64,000 bases of DNA from Coniferiporia sulphurascens (GCA_002794785.1 NBBA01000025.1:186001-250000), one strand, 5' to 3'; positions 1 to 12,909 are shown, numbered from the stretch's first letter. A program made the numbers and translations. The notes: a model not told the origin generated them from the sequence alone.

Positions 1-1
1 C

Positions 2-3000
2 ACCCATGCCCTGGACATTAAAGCTAAGGCGGTCAGCGATGCTATGGTCACCGCCCTTCAGCCGTTCACCCACCTCTCAAAGCCATCAAAAGCGGAAGTT
101 CCATGGTGGTCACCCCACTGCAAGAACCTTCTATCCGCCATTAAGATGGCTACCACCCCCCTCCAGCATGCAGCAGCTCGACGTGCCTTCAAAAGAGGTG
201 TTAGGACAGCCAAAAGACAGTTCTACGCCGACCAGGCATCAGAAGCGGATGCCTCCAACATCTGGAACTGGGCCAAATGCAGCCTAGGCAACCGACCAAC
301 CCCCATCCCCTCGCTCAAAAAGCGAGATGGCTCCTTCACCCAGATGGATGCCGAGAAAGGTGAGCTCTTCTGCGAAATTTTCTTTATGCCCCCCCCACCT
401 CTGGCAGCGGCCAACACCCTGCCGCCACCACCCCACCCAGCTGCCCCACCCATACTCCTTTCGGAGCTCATGGGGGCACTGTCTGACACCTCCAACTTGT
501 CGGCTCCGGGCCTCTCGGGAATAGGCTACTGACCCCTGAAATGGGTGGTCGATGCCTACCCCAATGAGACTTTATCACTTTTCAACGACTGTCTGCACCT
601 GGGGCACCACCCAGAGTGCTGGTGGGCGGCAAAAGTGGTAATGCTCCAGAAGCCTAACAAGAAGGACCCCTTCTCACTGTGCTCATACCGGCCCATTACC
701 CTTGAGGAGACCCTAGGGAAACTCCTGGAAAAAATCATAGCTAACCGGCTCCAGTACCTCACAAACACGTGGGACTGGCTGCCACCTAACCAGTATGGGG
801 GGCATCAAGGCCATTCGGTCTATGATGCAGCCCAACACCTCTTACAGATTGCAGAATGCGCCCACTCGGAGGGCCTTGTCTGTTCGGTCCTCGCAGTCGA
901 CATTCAGGGCTTCTTCGACTCAGTGCACCCCCAACTCCTCCACTGACAATTGTTAGAACTCGGTTGCGCCCCTGACATGGCCAACTGGTGCTTGTCTTTC
1001 ATGACGGACCAGCAGGTCACCGTTGCCTTCGATGGCACCACCCTCCCTACTGCCCCAAAACCCGACTTCGGCACCCCCCAAGGATCGCCGGTCTCCCCCA
1101 TCCTGTCGACTATATTTGCAGGGGTGGTCCTCTGGCACTTTCACCAAGCTGACACCACCACCCTGGCATATGTCGATGACCACTTACTAATCTGCGTAGG
1201 TCCCTCAGTGGCATCCAACTGCTGCGCCCTCGCCAGCGCCTACCAACAACTTGACACCCTCTTCAGCACCATCGGTCTCAACATCAAGGCTGCCAAAACG
1301 GAGTGTCTCCATTTCCACCCACCACAGCAATGCACTGGCTATGACAGCTGGGACACTGCCGGCATACAGGTCAACCCTAGCACCCTGATCCGCCCCTCAA
1401 TCCCGCTGTGGTGGTTGGGGATATGGTGGGATCCGGGCCTCTCCTTCAAGCCCCATGTTGAGCGCATGCGCTCCAAGGGGCTCTCAACACTAGCCACCCT
1501 CCGCATCCTGGGCAATACCCAGCGTGGCATATCAGCCCTCCTCCTCCGCCGCCTGTATACCTCCTGCATCTGCTCAGTCCTCACCTGGGGAGCACCAGTT
1601 TGGTACCATGGCCGCCACCAAAAAACATTAGTAAACTGCCTCCAGGCCGTGCAAAACACGGCCTGCCACTGGATCCTGGGCATCTTCAAAGGCGCCTCCC
1701 CCCATTCCACTAATTTCCTTTGCTCTGTTCCCCCTCTTTCTTTCTATTTTGAGTATATAAAGACTACCCATTCTCTATGCCTATGGCGCACCCCTCACTC
1801 TATTGGCTGTAAACCATTTAAAAACATAGCTAACAGACCTTTCACCTTTTCTTTGCAGGTCCGAGCCCCTCGGGTTCAACAGGTCCCTGCATACACACAT
1901 CCCCCATGGACGGACCCCCTGGCCTTCACCAATGGCCGAGTCCACTTCACCACACCCTCCACCCTGGTCAGCGCCGACACCCGCAAACAATTTGTGAGCG
2001 CTGCTCGGGCCCTTGGCTCCACCTCCCATGTCCAAGTGTTCACGGATGGTTCACGCATTGACGAAAAGTCGGGCTCTGTCATCTGTGCAATGCAAGGCTC
2101 CACCTGCCTCCAGTCTCGTCGACTGGAGTCCCCCACCTGCACTACCGCCATGGACACTGAGGAGTTCTCCCTTGCAACGGCCCCCGGTTGGGTAGCACGC
2201 CGCCTCCCTGCCCAGCTGCGTGTCACATCAGACATCTTCTTTTTGTCTGATTCGCTGACTGCTCTGCACCTCTTCCGCATGTGGGCCGCCACCCCAGGCA
2301 CCCACCTCCTTCACATCTGGAAAGCGGGTGTGGAGACTCTGCTGGACTCATACCCCCAGCTCACCATTCATTTCGTTTGGTGCCCAGGACACTCGGACAT
2401 CCCTGGTAATGAATGGGCTGACATGGAAGCGAAGCTGGCAACAGAGCTCCCCCCATCCGACCTTAAACCCTCCACCTCCACACTAAAAGAGGTCACTGTT
2501 CACACCCTCATGGAACGATGGATGCTCTCGCTAGCCCGCCCCCTTGCCTCAACTGCCAATAAATACCTGGCAGTTCACAGTCTCCCCTCATGCCAACCTC
2601 GAAAGCTACTCATGCACTTGGTTGACCACCCACACAGTGAGCTATCTGCAGTCGCACAGGTCCTATGTCACGCCGGTCCCTACAGGGGCTACTGGCTGAG
2701 CTTCGACTCAGCCTACTGGCGAAGGCATGGCCTGATCTCGCACTGCAGGTGGCACAACCACCCCCCCTGGCCTGCACAGTCAACCACCCACATCCTTGGT
2801 GGCTGTAGCACCTTCCACTTGTGGATACAATGCGTATGGCCACCTTGGGACCCTCTCCCAGTCCACCACTCTGAGTGGGCTGATGAAAACCGACTCCTGG
2901 TTTTGCGCTGCTGGCTAAGGCTGACAGGGCACCTTAACCGCCCCTCTGACCGCACCGCAGGTGCCATCTGGCTGGCTTTCGCCGTGATGGACCTGGACAG

Positions 3001-3136
3001 CCACCCCACCAATGAGGATATGGACCTGGACCTCCTATGGGAATACATGCATCATATGCTCGGACCCCAAACCCAGGACTCGGACCTGGCCCTTTTGGAG
3101 CTATCAGGTACACTTCCCCCTTTCCCTCCCACATAG
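2..3136 (+). pseudogene. LINE-A ORF2 (RT-RNase H part), two premature TGA codons
   Basis: ORF2 polyprotein for target-primed reverse transcription, open in one frame from base 2 to the stop before 3137 except for TGA at 530-532 and 944-946. Sister copies have arginine or other CGN codons at these sites, so both look like CGA to TGA changes. Visible domains: RT with the catalytic AYVDDHLL motif near 1166-1190; RNase H with D (VFTDGSRID near 2037), E (EEFSLATA near 2158), D (LSDSLTALHLF near 2247) and the GNEWAD box near 2405; then a C-X2-H-X11-H-X4-C motif near 2740-2805. No frameshift was seen. The endonuclease part lies left of the window. Confidence 0.9.
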
Positions 3137-3287
3137 CAACCACCTTTCAAATTCCATGGAGTACGTCCCGGCTGGCACTCTTGCCCTCCCCTTCCACTTC
3201 TAAGCTTCTTACTTTGACCTGCCCTCACCCGCTTGGTTTGTTCATAGCGATATGTATCCCTCCCTCTCCGTTTCATCTTACTAAATA

Positions 3288-3403
3288 GGGGCTCTTCACA
3301 CTCTGGCACCCTTTGGGGAGCAGAGCCCCTGCCCAGTTTTGTGCGATGCACAATGACGGGCACCTCTGTTGTTATGTAGTTAGGGCCCCCCCTTTGGGGG
3401 GGC
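3288..3403 (+). other. LINE 3' UTR structured RNA block (L1)
   Basis: Three inverted repeats in order. GGGGCTCT (3288-3295) pairs with AGAGCCCC (3322-3329). TTGTGC-GAT-GCACAA lies at 3339-3353. GCCCCCCC-TTT-GGGGGGGC lies at 3385-3403. They sit just before the conserved CTGCAGGAATAAT end and the tail. Other subfamilies carry compensatory changes (see findings), so a conserved RNA fold, perhaps recognised by the RT, is inferred. Confidence 0.75.
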
Positions 3404-3462
3404 AGCTTGTAATTATGTAATACTGCAGGAATAATATTAAAAAATTAAAAAAAATTAAAAAA

Positions 3463-6400
3463 GATACATTCCCTAATTCCTGTCCTTACAACTGACCCAT
3501 CCCCCCTGCACCTAATTCTTATCCAGGAACCCCCCTGGTATCAAATAGGACTGCAACCCTTGCTCACCAACCCCGCCGGCACCCCGGTCCTAAACATCCC
3601 CACCATCCCAGGCTACATACCTGTTCTATCACCAGAGGCCCGCCCTTGAGTAGTCACATATGTATCCCAGGCCCTCCCCCTCACCTCATGGTCGATACTC
3701 GGAGCCACGTCACATGGCACCGACATGTTGATGGTGGAGGTACGATCCCAACTCACCCTCTGGGTGTGCAACTACTATGGCATGCACCCCCCGGACCATG
3801 AGAACGCCTCCCCCCAGTACCCAGGTGAGTCCTTTCTTTTCTCACTCCCCTCAGTGCTTGCCACCACTCTACTTGTGGCGGGCGACTTCAACCATCGCCA
3901 CCACACGTGGTCCGAACTCTCAGCCACACAGCAAGATGACTTGGGGGCACAACCCCTCGATGACTTCTTCTGTGGGCATGGCCTGACGCCTGCCCATATC
4001 CCTGACTCTGACTCTCGGCCCGATGGCAATCATCATCGGTGTCCCATTGACATGATCTGGGCCCCACCCATGGTCAACCCCAATTCTATTTTAGATTCAG
4101 CTACCTCTGACCCCTCACCACTGTCCAACCACTCCATCCTGCATTGGTCTATGCCATTTCGGCCCCCCCCTCCTGTCCTAAAGACATGCCAGCTGCTACC
4201 AGCTGACAAGGAGGAATGGACCGACATCGCCTTCCTTCTACTCGAAGAAGCTTTCCGCCTCCCGGGGCTCGACACCCATGCCCTGGACATCAAAGCCAAG
4301 GCAACCATCGACTCCATGGTCGCCGCCCTCCAGCTGTTCACCTGTCTCTCTAAGCTGTCAAAAGCAGAAGTCCCATGGTGGTCCCCCCACTGCAAGACCC
4401 TCCTATCCACCATTACAACGGCCACCACCCCACTCCAGTGTTCCTCAGCTCGACACGCCTTCAAAAGAGGCATTAGGACAGCCAAACAGCAGTTCTATGC
4501 CAATCAGGCAGAGGAAGCGGACCCCTCCAACATTTGGAACTGGGCCAAATGAGGCCTCGGAAACCGACCTACACCCATCCCCTCGCTCAAACGGCAAGAC
4601 AGCACCTTCACCCAGACGGACAACAAAAAAGGTGAGCTCTTCCGAGAAACCTTCTTCATGCCCCCCCACCCCAGGCAGCGGCTGACACCCCGCCACCACC
4701 AACCCAACCAGCCGCCCCTCCTATACTCCTCGCAGAGCTTATGGGGGCACTGGCCGACACATCCAACTTGTCGGCTCCAGGCCTCTCGGGAATAGGCTAC
4801 CACCCCCTGAAATGGGTGGCGGACGCCTACCCCGATAAGATACTCACACTTTTCAACGACTGTCTGCACTTGGGGCACCACCCTGAGTGCTGGCAGGTGG
4901 CAAAGGTCGTGATGCTCAGGAAACCGAACAAGAAGGACCCTTTCTCACTGCATTCATACTGACCCATCACCCTTGAGGAGACCCTAGGGAAACTCCTCAA
5001 AAAGATCATAGCCAACCGGCTCCAGTTCCTTGCCAACATGCGGGGCTGGTTGCCACCTAACCAGTATGGGGGGCACCAAGGCCACTCAGTCTATGATGTT
5101 GCCCAACACCTTTTACAGATTGCGGAGCATGCCCACGCAGAGGGCCTCGTCTGTTTGGTCCTAGCAGTCGACATTCAGGGCTTCTTTGACTCGGTACACC
5201 CCCAACTCCTCCACCAACAATTGTTGGACCTCAGTTGCACCCCAGATATGGCCAACTGGTGTTTATCCTTCATGATGGACCGGCAGGTTGCTGTCGCATT
5301 CGACAGCACCACCCTCCCTACCGCCCCCAAACCTGACTTTGGCACCCCCCAGGGATTGCCAGTCTCCCCTATCCTGTCAACAATATTTGCGGGGGTGGTC
5401 CTCCGGCACTTTCACCAAGCCGGCACCACAGCCCTGGCATACATTGACGACCACTTACTTATCTGTGTAGGCCCCTCAGTGGCATCCAACTGCTGCGCTC
5501 TCGCCCATGCTTACCAACAACTCGACACCCTCTTCGGCACAATCGGTCTCAACATCAAGGCTGCCAAGACAGAGTGTCTCCACTTCCACCCCCTGCAGCG
5601 ATGCATTGGCTACAATGGCTGGGACACTGCCGGCATACAGGTCGACCCCAACACCCTGATCCACCCCTCAATCCCCCTCAGGTGGTTGGGGATATGGTGG
5701 GACCCAGGCCTCTCCTTCAAGCCCCATGTCGAGTGCAGTGCTCCAAGGGGCTCTCCACCCTCACCACACTCCGCATTCTGGGCAACACTCAAAGCGGCAT
5801 CTCGGCCCTCCTCCTCTGCCACCTGTACACCTCCTGCGTCCACCCCATCCTGTCTTGGGGAGCACCGGTTTGGTACCACGGCCACCACCAAAAAACCCTG
5901 GTAAACCACCTCCAGGCCATCCAAAACATGGCCTGCCACTGGATTATCGGCATCTTCAAAGGTGCCTCCCCCCATTCCACTAATTTTCTTTGCTCCATTC
6001 CCCCTCTCTCTTTCTACTTTGAGTATATAAAGACTACCCATTCCCTGTGTCTTTGGTGCACCCCCCACTCCATTGGCCAGAAATTATTTAAAAATGTAGC
6101 TAATAGACCTTTCTCCCTTTCTCTGCAGGTCTGAGCCCCCCAGGTTCAACAGGTCCCTGCATACACACATCCCCCATGGACGGATCCACTGGCCTTCACA
6201 TGGGGCCATGTCCGCTTCACCACCCCAGTCACCCTGGTTAGTGCTGACACCTGGAAATCATTTGTAACTGCAGCATGCCAATTAGGCCACACCCCCCACA
6301 TCCAGGTATTCACCGATGGCTCCCACATCGACAAAAAGTCGGGTTCGGCCATCTGCGCAATGCTTGGCCACACTCGACTCTGGTCTCGACAACTGGAGTC

Positions 6401-7405
6401 CCCCACCTGTGCCACAGCCACAGACGCCGAGGAATTCTCCCTCACCACAGCCCCGGGCTGGGTAGCATGCCGCCTCCCAGCACAACTGCATGTTGCATCG
6501 GACATCTTCTTTCTGTCCGATTTGCTGACTGCCCTCCACCTTTTCCGCACCTGGGCCACCACCCCCAGTGCCCACCTCCTCCACATTTGGAAAGCAGGTG
6601 TGGAGACTCTGCTGGACTCGTACCCCCAAATCACTGTCCATTTCATATGGTGTCCCAGCCACTCAGACATCCCTGGTAATGAATGGGCTGACACAGAAGC
6701 AAAGCTAGCTACAGAGCTCCCCCCATCTGATCTCAAACCTTCCACCTCCGCACTAAAGAGGTCGCCATCCACACACTCATGGAGTGATGGATGCTCTTGC
6801 TAGCCTGCCCCCTTGCCTCAACAGCTGACAAGTACTTGGCAGTTCACAGCCTCCCATCATGCCGACCCTGAAAGCTGCTCATGCATTCAGTCGACCACCC
6901 ATGCAGCGAGCTATCTGCAGTGGTGCAGGTCCTCTGCCGCGCTGGTCCCTATGGGGGTTATGGGCTGAGCTTCGACTCAGCCTACTGTCGCAGGCATGGC
7001 CTGATCTCACACTGCAGGTGGCACAACCACCCCCCCTGGCCCGCGCAGTCAACCACCCACATCCTCGGCGGCTGTAGTACCTTCCACCCATGGATATGGC
7101 GCGTGTGGCCACCTCAGGACCCTCTCCCGGCCCACCACTCAGAGTGGGCCGATGAAAACCGCCTCCCGGTTTTGCGCCGCTGGCTAAAGCTGACAGGGCA
7201 CCTTAACCACCTCTCCGACTGCACCGCAGGTGCCATCCGGCTGGCTTTCACTGCAATGGACCTCGATGGCCAACCAACAGATGAGGATATGGACTTGGAC
7301 CTCCTATGGGATTACATGTGTTGTATGCTTGGACCCCAAACTCGGGACTCGGACCCAGCCCTTTTAGAGCTCTCAGGTACCCTCCCTCCTTTTCCCTCTG
7401 ATTAG
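3463..7405 (+). pseudogene. LINE-A ORF2 of L2, several frameshifts and TGA stops
   Basis: Endonuclease, RT and RNase H polyprotein in pieces. The endonuclease retains GDFNHRHHTW near 3880, but the catalytic SDH motif reads SNH near 4128, a G to A change in a CpG context. TGA stops at CGA-equivalent sites lie at 3647, 4550, 4960 and 6132. Small indels shift the frame near 4665, 5737 and 6752. The RT motif is AYIDDHLL near 5437. The natural stop is TAG at 7403-7405. Confidence 0.88.
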
Positions 7406-7424
7406 CACTCATCTTTCGAATTCC
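3463..7424 (+). mobile_element. LINE-A copy L2, truncated at both ends
   Basis: Second LINE-A copy. It starts within the endonuclease domain at the L1 junction and ends about 20 bp past the ORF2 stop, where its 3' UTR is abruptly replaced by ORF1 sequence of L3. The missing 3' UTR and tail point to a deletion or recombination between L2 and L3 rather than a normal insertion end. Confidence 0.9.
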
Positions 7425-8170
7425 GCCCATCCTCAGCTAACCTGACCACGGAAATGATCATGGATCACCACTCCATGGCCTATGCCTCCCACATGCACAC
7501 AGAGTGTATTGCAGCGGGGATTAACATCCCAGCTGCCTTCTCGCTTACCCCCTCCAGAGTCCGCCCCCAGTCCGCCCTCCACATCTCCATGGTGCCCTGC
7601 AAGGACTTCCTGTTCAGCCAGAATGGACACACCATCACTGAGAAGGCCCTCATGGCTGAAATCCGGCACAACCCGGCACTCTGCAACCTTGACTTTGTCA
7701 TCACCCCCCACTTCACTGCCACCGAGTACCACCTGCCGACGCTCAACAGGTGCCCCATGGTCTTCTCCTTCATCGACCCCAACGGCTCCATCCACGAGTG
7801 CCTCCTGAAGAGGCTGCGCATCTGGATGTTCGGATCTGCTCTCCGGCTCTCGGTCCCCCCCGTTCGCCCCACCCTCACCCAATGTGAGTGGTGCCAGGGC
7901 CTCGGCCATGGAACCAAGGGCTGCCGAGCCCAACCATGTTGCGCTGGCTGTGTGGGTGCCCACTTAACCTGCAACCACCGCAAATTGTGCACCCACTGCG
8001 CCTCTGATGCAGTGCCTGGAGGCGACACATGCCCCCACCCTCGCCTCTGCAACAACTGCAAGGGTGACCACCCTGCCACCCTGCCGGCCTGCCCTAAGAA
8101 AAGGCGCTACCGCCAAATCGAAGAGGCCCTCACTGCCGACCCCACTGATGATCAGATGGAGGAAATATGA
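7425..8170 (+). pseudogene. LINE-A ORF1 (Gag-like zinc-knuckle protein), N-terminus missing
   Basis: C-terminal part of ORF1, a nucleic-acid-binding protein of the LINE ribonucleoprotein. The frame is open from 7454 or earlier to TGA 8168-8170. Cysteine/histidine motifs: C-X2-C-X4-H-X4-C near 7884-7923, a second Cys/His cluster, then CNNCKGDHP...C near 8048-8093. The stop overlaps the ORF2 start as ATGA at 8167-8170. It lacks about two thirds of ORF1 compared with L4. Confidence 0.85.
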
Positions 8171-8791
8171 TAGAGACACTCTCTATCCTGCAGTGGAATG
8201 CTGCCCACTCATTAGTGGTGATTCATTCCTTAATCCCTGTCCTTACAACTGACCCCTCCCCCCTGCACCTGATCTTAATACAGGAACCGCCCTGGTATCA
8301 AATAGGGCTGCAACCCTCACTCACTGACCCAACCGGCACCCCAGTCCTCAACATCCCAACCATCCCAGGGTACATACCTGTCCTACCATCAGAGGCCCGC
8401 CCTTGAGTAGTCACATATGTATCCAGGGCCCTCCCCCCAACCTCATGGTCGATCCTCGGAGCCGCTTCACATGGCACCGATGTACTCACAGTAGAGGTCC
8501 GATCCCAACTCACCCTCTGGGTGTGCAACTATTATGGTATGCACCCTCCGGATCGAGAAAACACCCCCCCCCCAGTACCCAGGTGAGTCTTTCTTATTCT
8601 CACTCCCCTCAGTGCTTGCCACCACTCTACTTGTGGCAGGCGACTTCAACCATCGCCACCACATGTGGTCCGATTTCCCAGTCCCACAAAGAGACGACCT
8701 GGGGGCACAACCCCTTGATGACTTTTTCCGCAGACATGGCCTGGCGCCTGCCCACATCCCTGACTCTGACTCACAGCCCGATGGCAATTGT

Positions 8792-9349
8792 TGTTAAGCT
8801 CAACGGTTACGCGGTGATCGACGTCGGGGCTTCCTGATCAGCGATACTGGTGGTACGGCAACGGGGCTTCCTAGATGTCGTAAGTCGAAGGTGATCATCG
8901 ACGGGGCTTCCTGATCAACGAGGTGGACTCGATAGGCTTCTATAACGCGTCGGGTTATGACGAAGCAACTGATGGTCAAGTGGCACACAGTAAACTGGTG
9001 ATAGCAGATAAGGGGCTTGTATGAACGAAGAGCACAAGCTTAGGGCTTGTGCTACTGAAGTTACATGCTTATATGCTATTCTATGTGTTTGTTACTGTAG
9101 CGACTTGGTTAGGTGTGTTTACCAGACTGTGGGGGTCATGGAACTCAAGGGAGTGCCTTGGTAATACAAGTACGGTGATCAGTAAGCAAAGCACGTCATG
9201 ATGGTGCAAGAAGGCGTCATCATGGCGTCTTATGGCGCAAGGTGAATAAGGGATGAGTAAGACAGAGAAATGGGGGAATTGCGCTGACTGATGATGACGA
9301 AGAGGAAGTGAGTCAGCGCAGGAAGAGGGAGTAAAGGAAAATTGTAACA
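8792..9349 (-). repeat. Solo LTR of Ty3-type element G family, TSD ATTGT
   Basis: 558 bp, TGTTA...TAACA ends, flanked by ATTGT at 8787-8791 and 9350-9354. Same family as the LTRs of G (45208-53435) but reverse-oriented. Interrupts the LINE endonuclease. Contains the TATATAAG-type box, an AGCACAAGC/GCTTGTGCT palindrome and three GGGGCTTCCT repeats at 8826, 8863 and 8903. Confidence 0.95.
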
Positions 9350-12300
9350 ATTGTCATCGGTGTCCCATTGACATGATCTGGGCCCCACCTGCAGTCAACC
9401 CCGACTCTATTCTAGATTTGGCTACCTCTGACCCCTCCCTGCTGTCCAACCATGCTATCCTACAGTGGTTGCTGCCATTCCGGCCCCCCCCTCCTGTCCT
9501 AAAGACATGCTGGCTGCTACCAGCTGACAAGGAGGAATGGACCAACATCGCCTTCCCTCTACTCAAAGAAGCCTTCCATCTCCTGGGGCTCGACACCCAC
9601 GCCCTGGACATCAAAGCGAAAGCGGTTATCGACTCTATGGTCGCTGCCCTACAGCCATTCACCCGCCTCTCCAAGCCATCGAAAACGGAAGTCCCATGGT
9701 GGTCACCACACTGTAAGACCCTCCTATCCACCATTACGACAGCCACCACCCCCCTCCAGCATTCAACAGCTAGACAAGCCTTCAAAAGGGGCATCAGGAC
9801 GGCCAAACGGCAGTTCTATGTGGACCAGGCTTCGGAAGCGGACACCTCCAACATCTGGAACTGGGCCAAACATGGCCTCGGCAACTGACCCACTCCTATC
9901 CCCTCGCTTAAGCGGTGGGACGGCTCCTTCACCCAGACAGATGAGGAGAAAGGTGAGCTCTTTCGCGAAACTTTCTTCATGCCCCCCCCACCACAGGCAG
10001 TGGCCGACATCCCACTGCCACCTACCCAACCAGCTGCCCTGCCCATTCTCCTATCGGAGCTTATGGGGGCACTGGCCGACACATCCAACTTGTCAGCCCC
10101 AGGCCTCTCAGGAATAGGCTATCGCCCCCTGAAATGGGTGGTTGATGCCTACCCCAACAAGATACTCACGCTTTTCAATGACTGCCTATGTCTGGGACAC
10201 CATCCTGAATGCTGGCGGGCAGCAAAAGTGGTGATGCTCAGGAAGCCTAACAAGAAAGATCCATTCTCACCGCACTCATACCGGCCCATTACCCTCGAGG
10301 AGACCTTAGGGAAACTCCTCGAAAAGATAATAGCTAACTGGCTCCAGTTCCTCGCTAACACAAGGGGCTGGCTGCCACCCAACCAATACAGGGGATGCCA
10401 AGGCCACTCAGTCTATGACACTGCCCAACACCTTTTACAGATTGCGGAATGTGCCCATTTGGAGGGCCTTGTTTGTTCAGTCCTAGCAGTCGACATTCAG
10501 GGTTTCTTCGACTTGGTGCACCCACAACTCCTCCACCGACAACTGTTGGACCTTGGTTGCATGCCAGACATGGCCGACTGGTGTCTGTCCTTCATGATGG
10601 ACCAGCAGGTTGCTGTTGCTTTCGATGGCACCACCCTCCCTACCGCCCCCAAACCCGACTTTGGCACCCCCCAGGGATCGCCAGTCTCACCCATCCTGTC
10701 AACCATTTTCGTGGGGGTGGTCCTCCAGCACTTTCACCAAGCCGGCACCACAGCCCTGGCATATGTTGATGACCATTTACTTATCTGCGTAGGCCCCTCA
10801 GTGGCATCCAACTGCCGCGCTCTCGCTTGCGCATACCAACAACTCGACACCCTCTTTGGCACCATCAGTCTCAACATTGAAGCAGCCAAGACAGAGTGCC
10901 TCCACTTCCACCCCCCTTGGCAACACACCGGCTATGACGGCTGGGACACCACTGGTGTCCAGGTCGACCTGAACATCCTGATCCACCCCTCAATCCCACT
11001 CAGATGGCTGGGGATATGGTGGGACCCAGGCCTCTCCTTCAAGCCCCATGTTGAGCACATGCACTCCAAGGGGCTCTCCACCCTCGCTGCACTCCACATC
11101 CTAGGTAACACCCAACGTGGCATCTCGGCCCTTCTCCTCCGCCACCTATACACCTCATGCGTCCGCTCCGTCCTGTCCTGGGGCATGCCAATTTGGTATC
11201 ATGGCCGCCACCAAAAAACACTGGTAAACCGCCTCCAGGCTGTCCAAAACACGGCCTGCTGCTGGATCTTAGGCATCTTTAAAGGTGCCTCCCCCCATTC
11301 CATGAATTTCCTTTGCTCTGTTCCCCCTCTCTCTTTCTATTTTGAGTACATAAAGACCACCCATTCCCTGCATCTGTGGCGCACCCCTCACTCTATTGGC
11401 CGGAAATTATTTAAAAATGTAGCTAACAGACCCTTCTCCCTTTCTATGCAGGTCTGAGCCCCCCAGGTCCAACAGGTCCCTGCATACACGCATCCCCCAT
11501 GGACAAACCCCCTGGCCTTCACCAAAGGCCGAGTCCACTTCACCACCCCCACCACACCGGTCAATGCCGAAACCTGCAAACAATTTGTGAGCGCCATGTG
11601 GGCCCTGGGCTCCACCCCACACATCCAAGTATTCACAGACAGCTCTCGCATTGACAACAAGTTGGGCTCCACCATCTGCGCAATGCTGGGCCCCACCCGC
11701 CTCCAGTCACGATGACTGGAGTCCCCCAACTGCGCTACAGCCACAGATGCTGAGGAGTTCTCCCTTGCAACGGCCCTGGGATGGGTAGCGTGCCGCCTCC
11801 CAGCACAACTGTGTGTCACATCGGACATTTTCTTTCTGTCCGATTCGCTGACCGCCCTGCACCTTTTTCGAACATGGACTGCTGCCCCCGGCGCCCACCT
11901 CCTGCACATCTGGAAAGCAGGTGTGGAGACTCTGCTGGACTCATACCCCCAGCTCACCATTCATTTTGTATGGTGCCCCGGCCACTTGGACATCCCTGGC
12001 AATGAATGGGCTGACACGGAAGCGAAACTGGCAATGGCACTCCCCCCATCTGACCTCAAACCATCCACCCCAGCACCAAAAGAAGTCGCCATTCACACCC
12101 TCATGGAGCGGTGGACGCTCTCTCTGACCTGCCCCCTTGCCTCAACTGCTGACAAATACTTGGCAGTCCACAGTCTCCCCTCCCGCAGACCTCGAAAGCT
12201 GCTCATGCATTCGGTTGACCACCCACACAATGAGCTATCCACAGTCGCACAGGTCCTCTGCCGTGCCGGTCCCTATGGGGGATACTGGCTGAGCTTTGAC

Positions 12301-12351
12301 TCAGCCTACCGGCGCAGGCACGGCCTGATCTCGCACTGCAGGTGGCACAAC

Positions 12352-12909
12352 TGTTAAGCTCAACGGTTACGCGGTGATCGACATCGGGGCTTCCTGATCG
12401 TCGAGACTGGTGGTACGGCAACGGGGCTTCCTAGATGTCGTAAGTCGAAGGTGATCGTCGACGGGGCTTCCTGATCGGCAAGGTGGACACAGTAGGCTTC
12501 TATAACGCGTCTGGTTATGACGAAGCAACTGATGGTCAAGTGGCACACAGTAAACTGGTGATAGCAGATAAGGGGCTTGTATGAACGAAGAGCACAAGCT
12601 TAGGGCTTGTGCTACTGAAGTTACATGCTTATATGCTATTCTATGTGTTTGTTACTGTAGCGACTTGGTTAGGTGTGTTTACCAGACCATGGGGGTCATG
12701 GAACTCAAGGGAGTGCCTTGGTAATACAAGTACGGTGATCAGTAAGCAAAGCACGTCATGATGGTGCAAGAAGGCGTCATCATGGCGTCTTATGGCGCAA
12801 GGCGAATAAGGGATGAGTAAGACAGAGGAATGGGGGAGTTGTGCTGACTGATGATGACGAAGAGGAAGTGAGTCAGCGCAGGAAGAGGAAGTAAAGGAAA
12901 ATTGTAACA
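12352..12909 (-). repeat. Solo LTR of G family, TSD ACAAC
   Basis: 558 bp, flanked by ACAAC at 12347-12351 and 12910-12914, inserted in the zinc-motif region at the C-terminus of L3 ORF2. Nearly identical to the LTR at 8792. The intact TSD shows it formed by LTR-LTR recombination within one insertion. Confidence 0.95.

Larger units (their letters stand above)
1..3462 (+). mobile_element. LINE-A copy L1 (non-LTR retrotransposon, 5' part outside window)
   Basis: Tad1/L1-like LINE on the plus strand. It enters the window inside ORF2 (end of the endonuclease region) and runs through reverse transcriptase, RNase H and a C-terminal zinc motif to a 3' UTR and an A-rich tail ending near 3462. Directly after the tail comes the endonuclease region of another LINE-A copy (L2), so L1 probably inserted into L2; the 5' junction and left target duplication lie outside the window. 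Assignment rests on the domain order and on near-identity with five other copies here. Confidence 0.93.

Noticed and set aside
950..3136. A long apparent 728-codon ORF as an intact host gene
   Set aside because: It starts at TTG just after a premature TGA and is the RT-RNase H part of LINE L1, with repeats of the same sequence across the window.
8826..8912. Regularly spaced GGGGCTTCCT repeats as a CRISPR-like array
   Set aside because: Only three short imperfect units within an LTR; the same block recurs in every LTR copy, and the DNA is eukaryotic.
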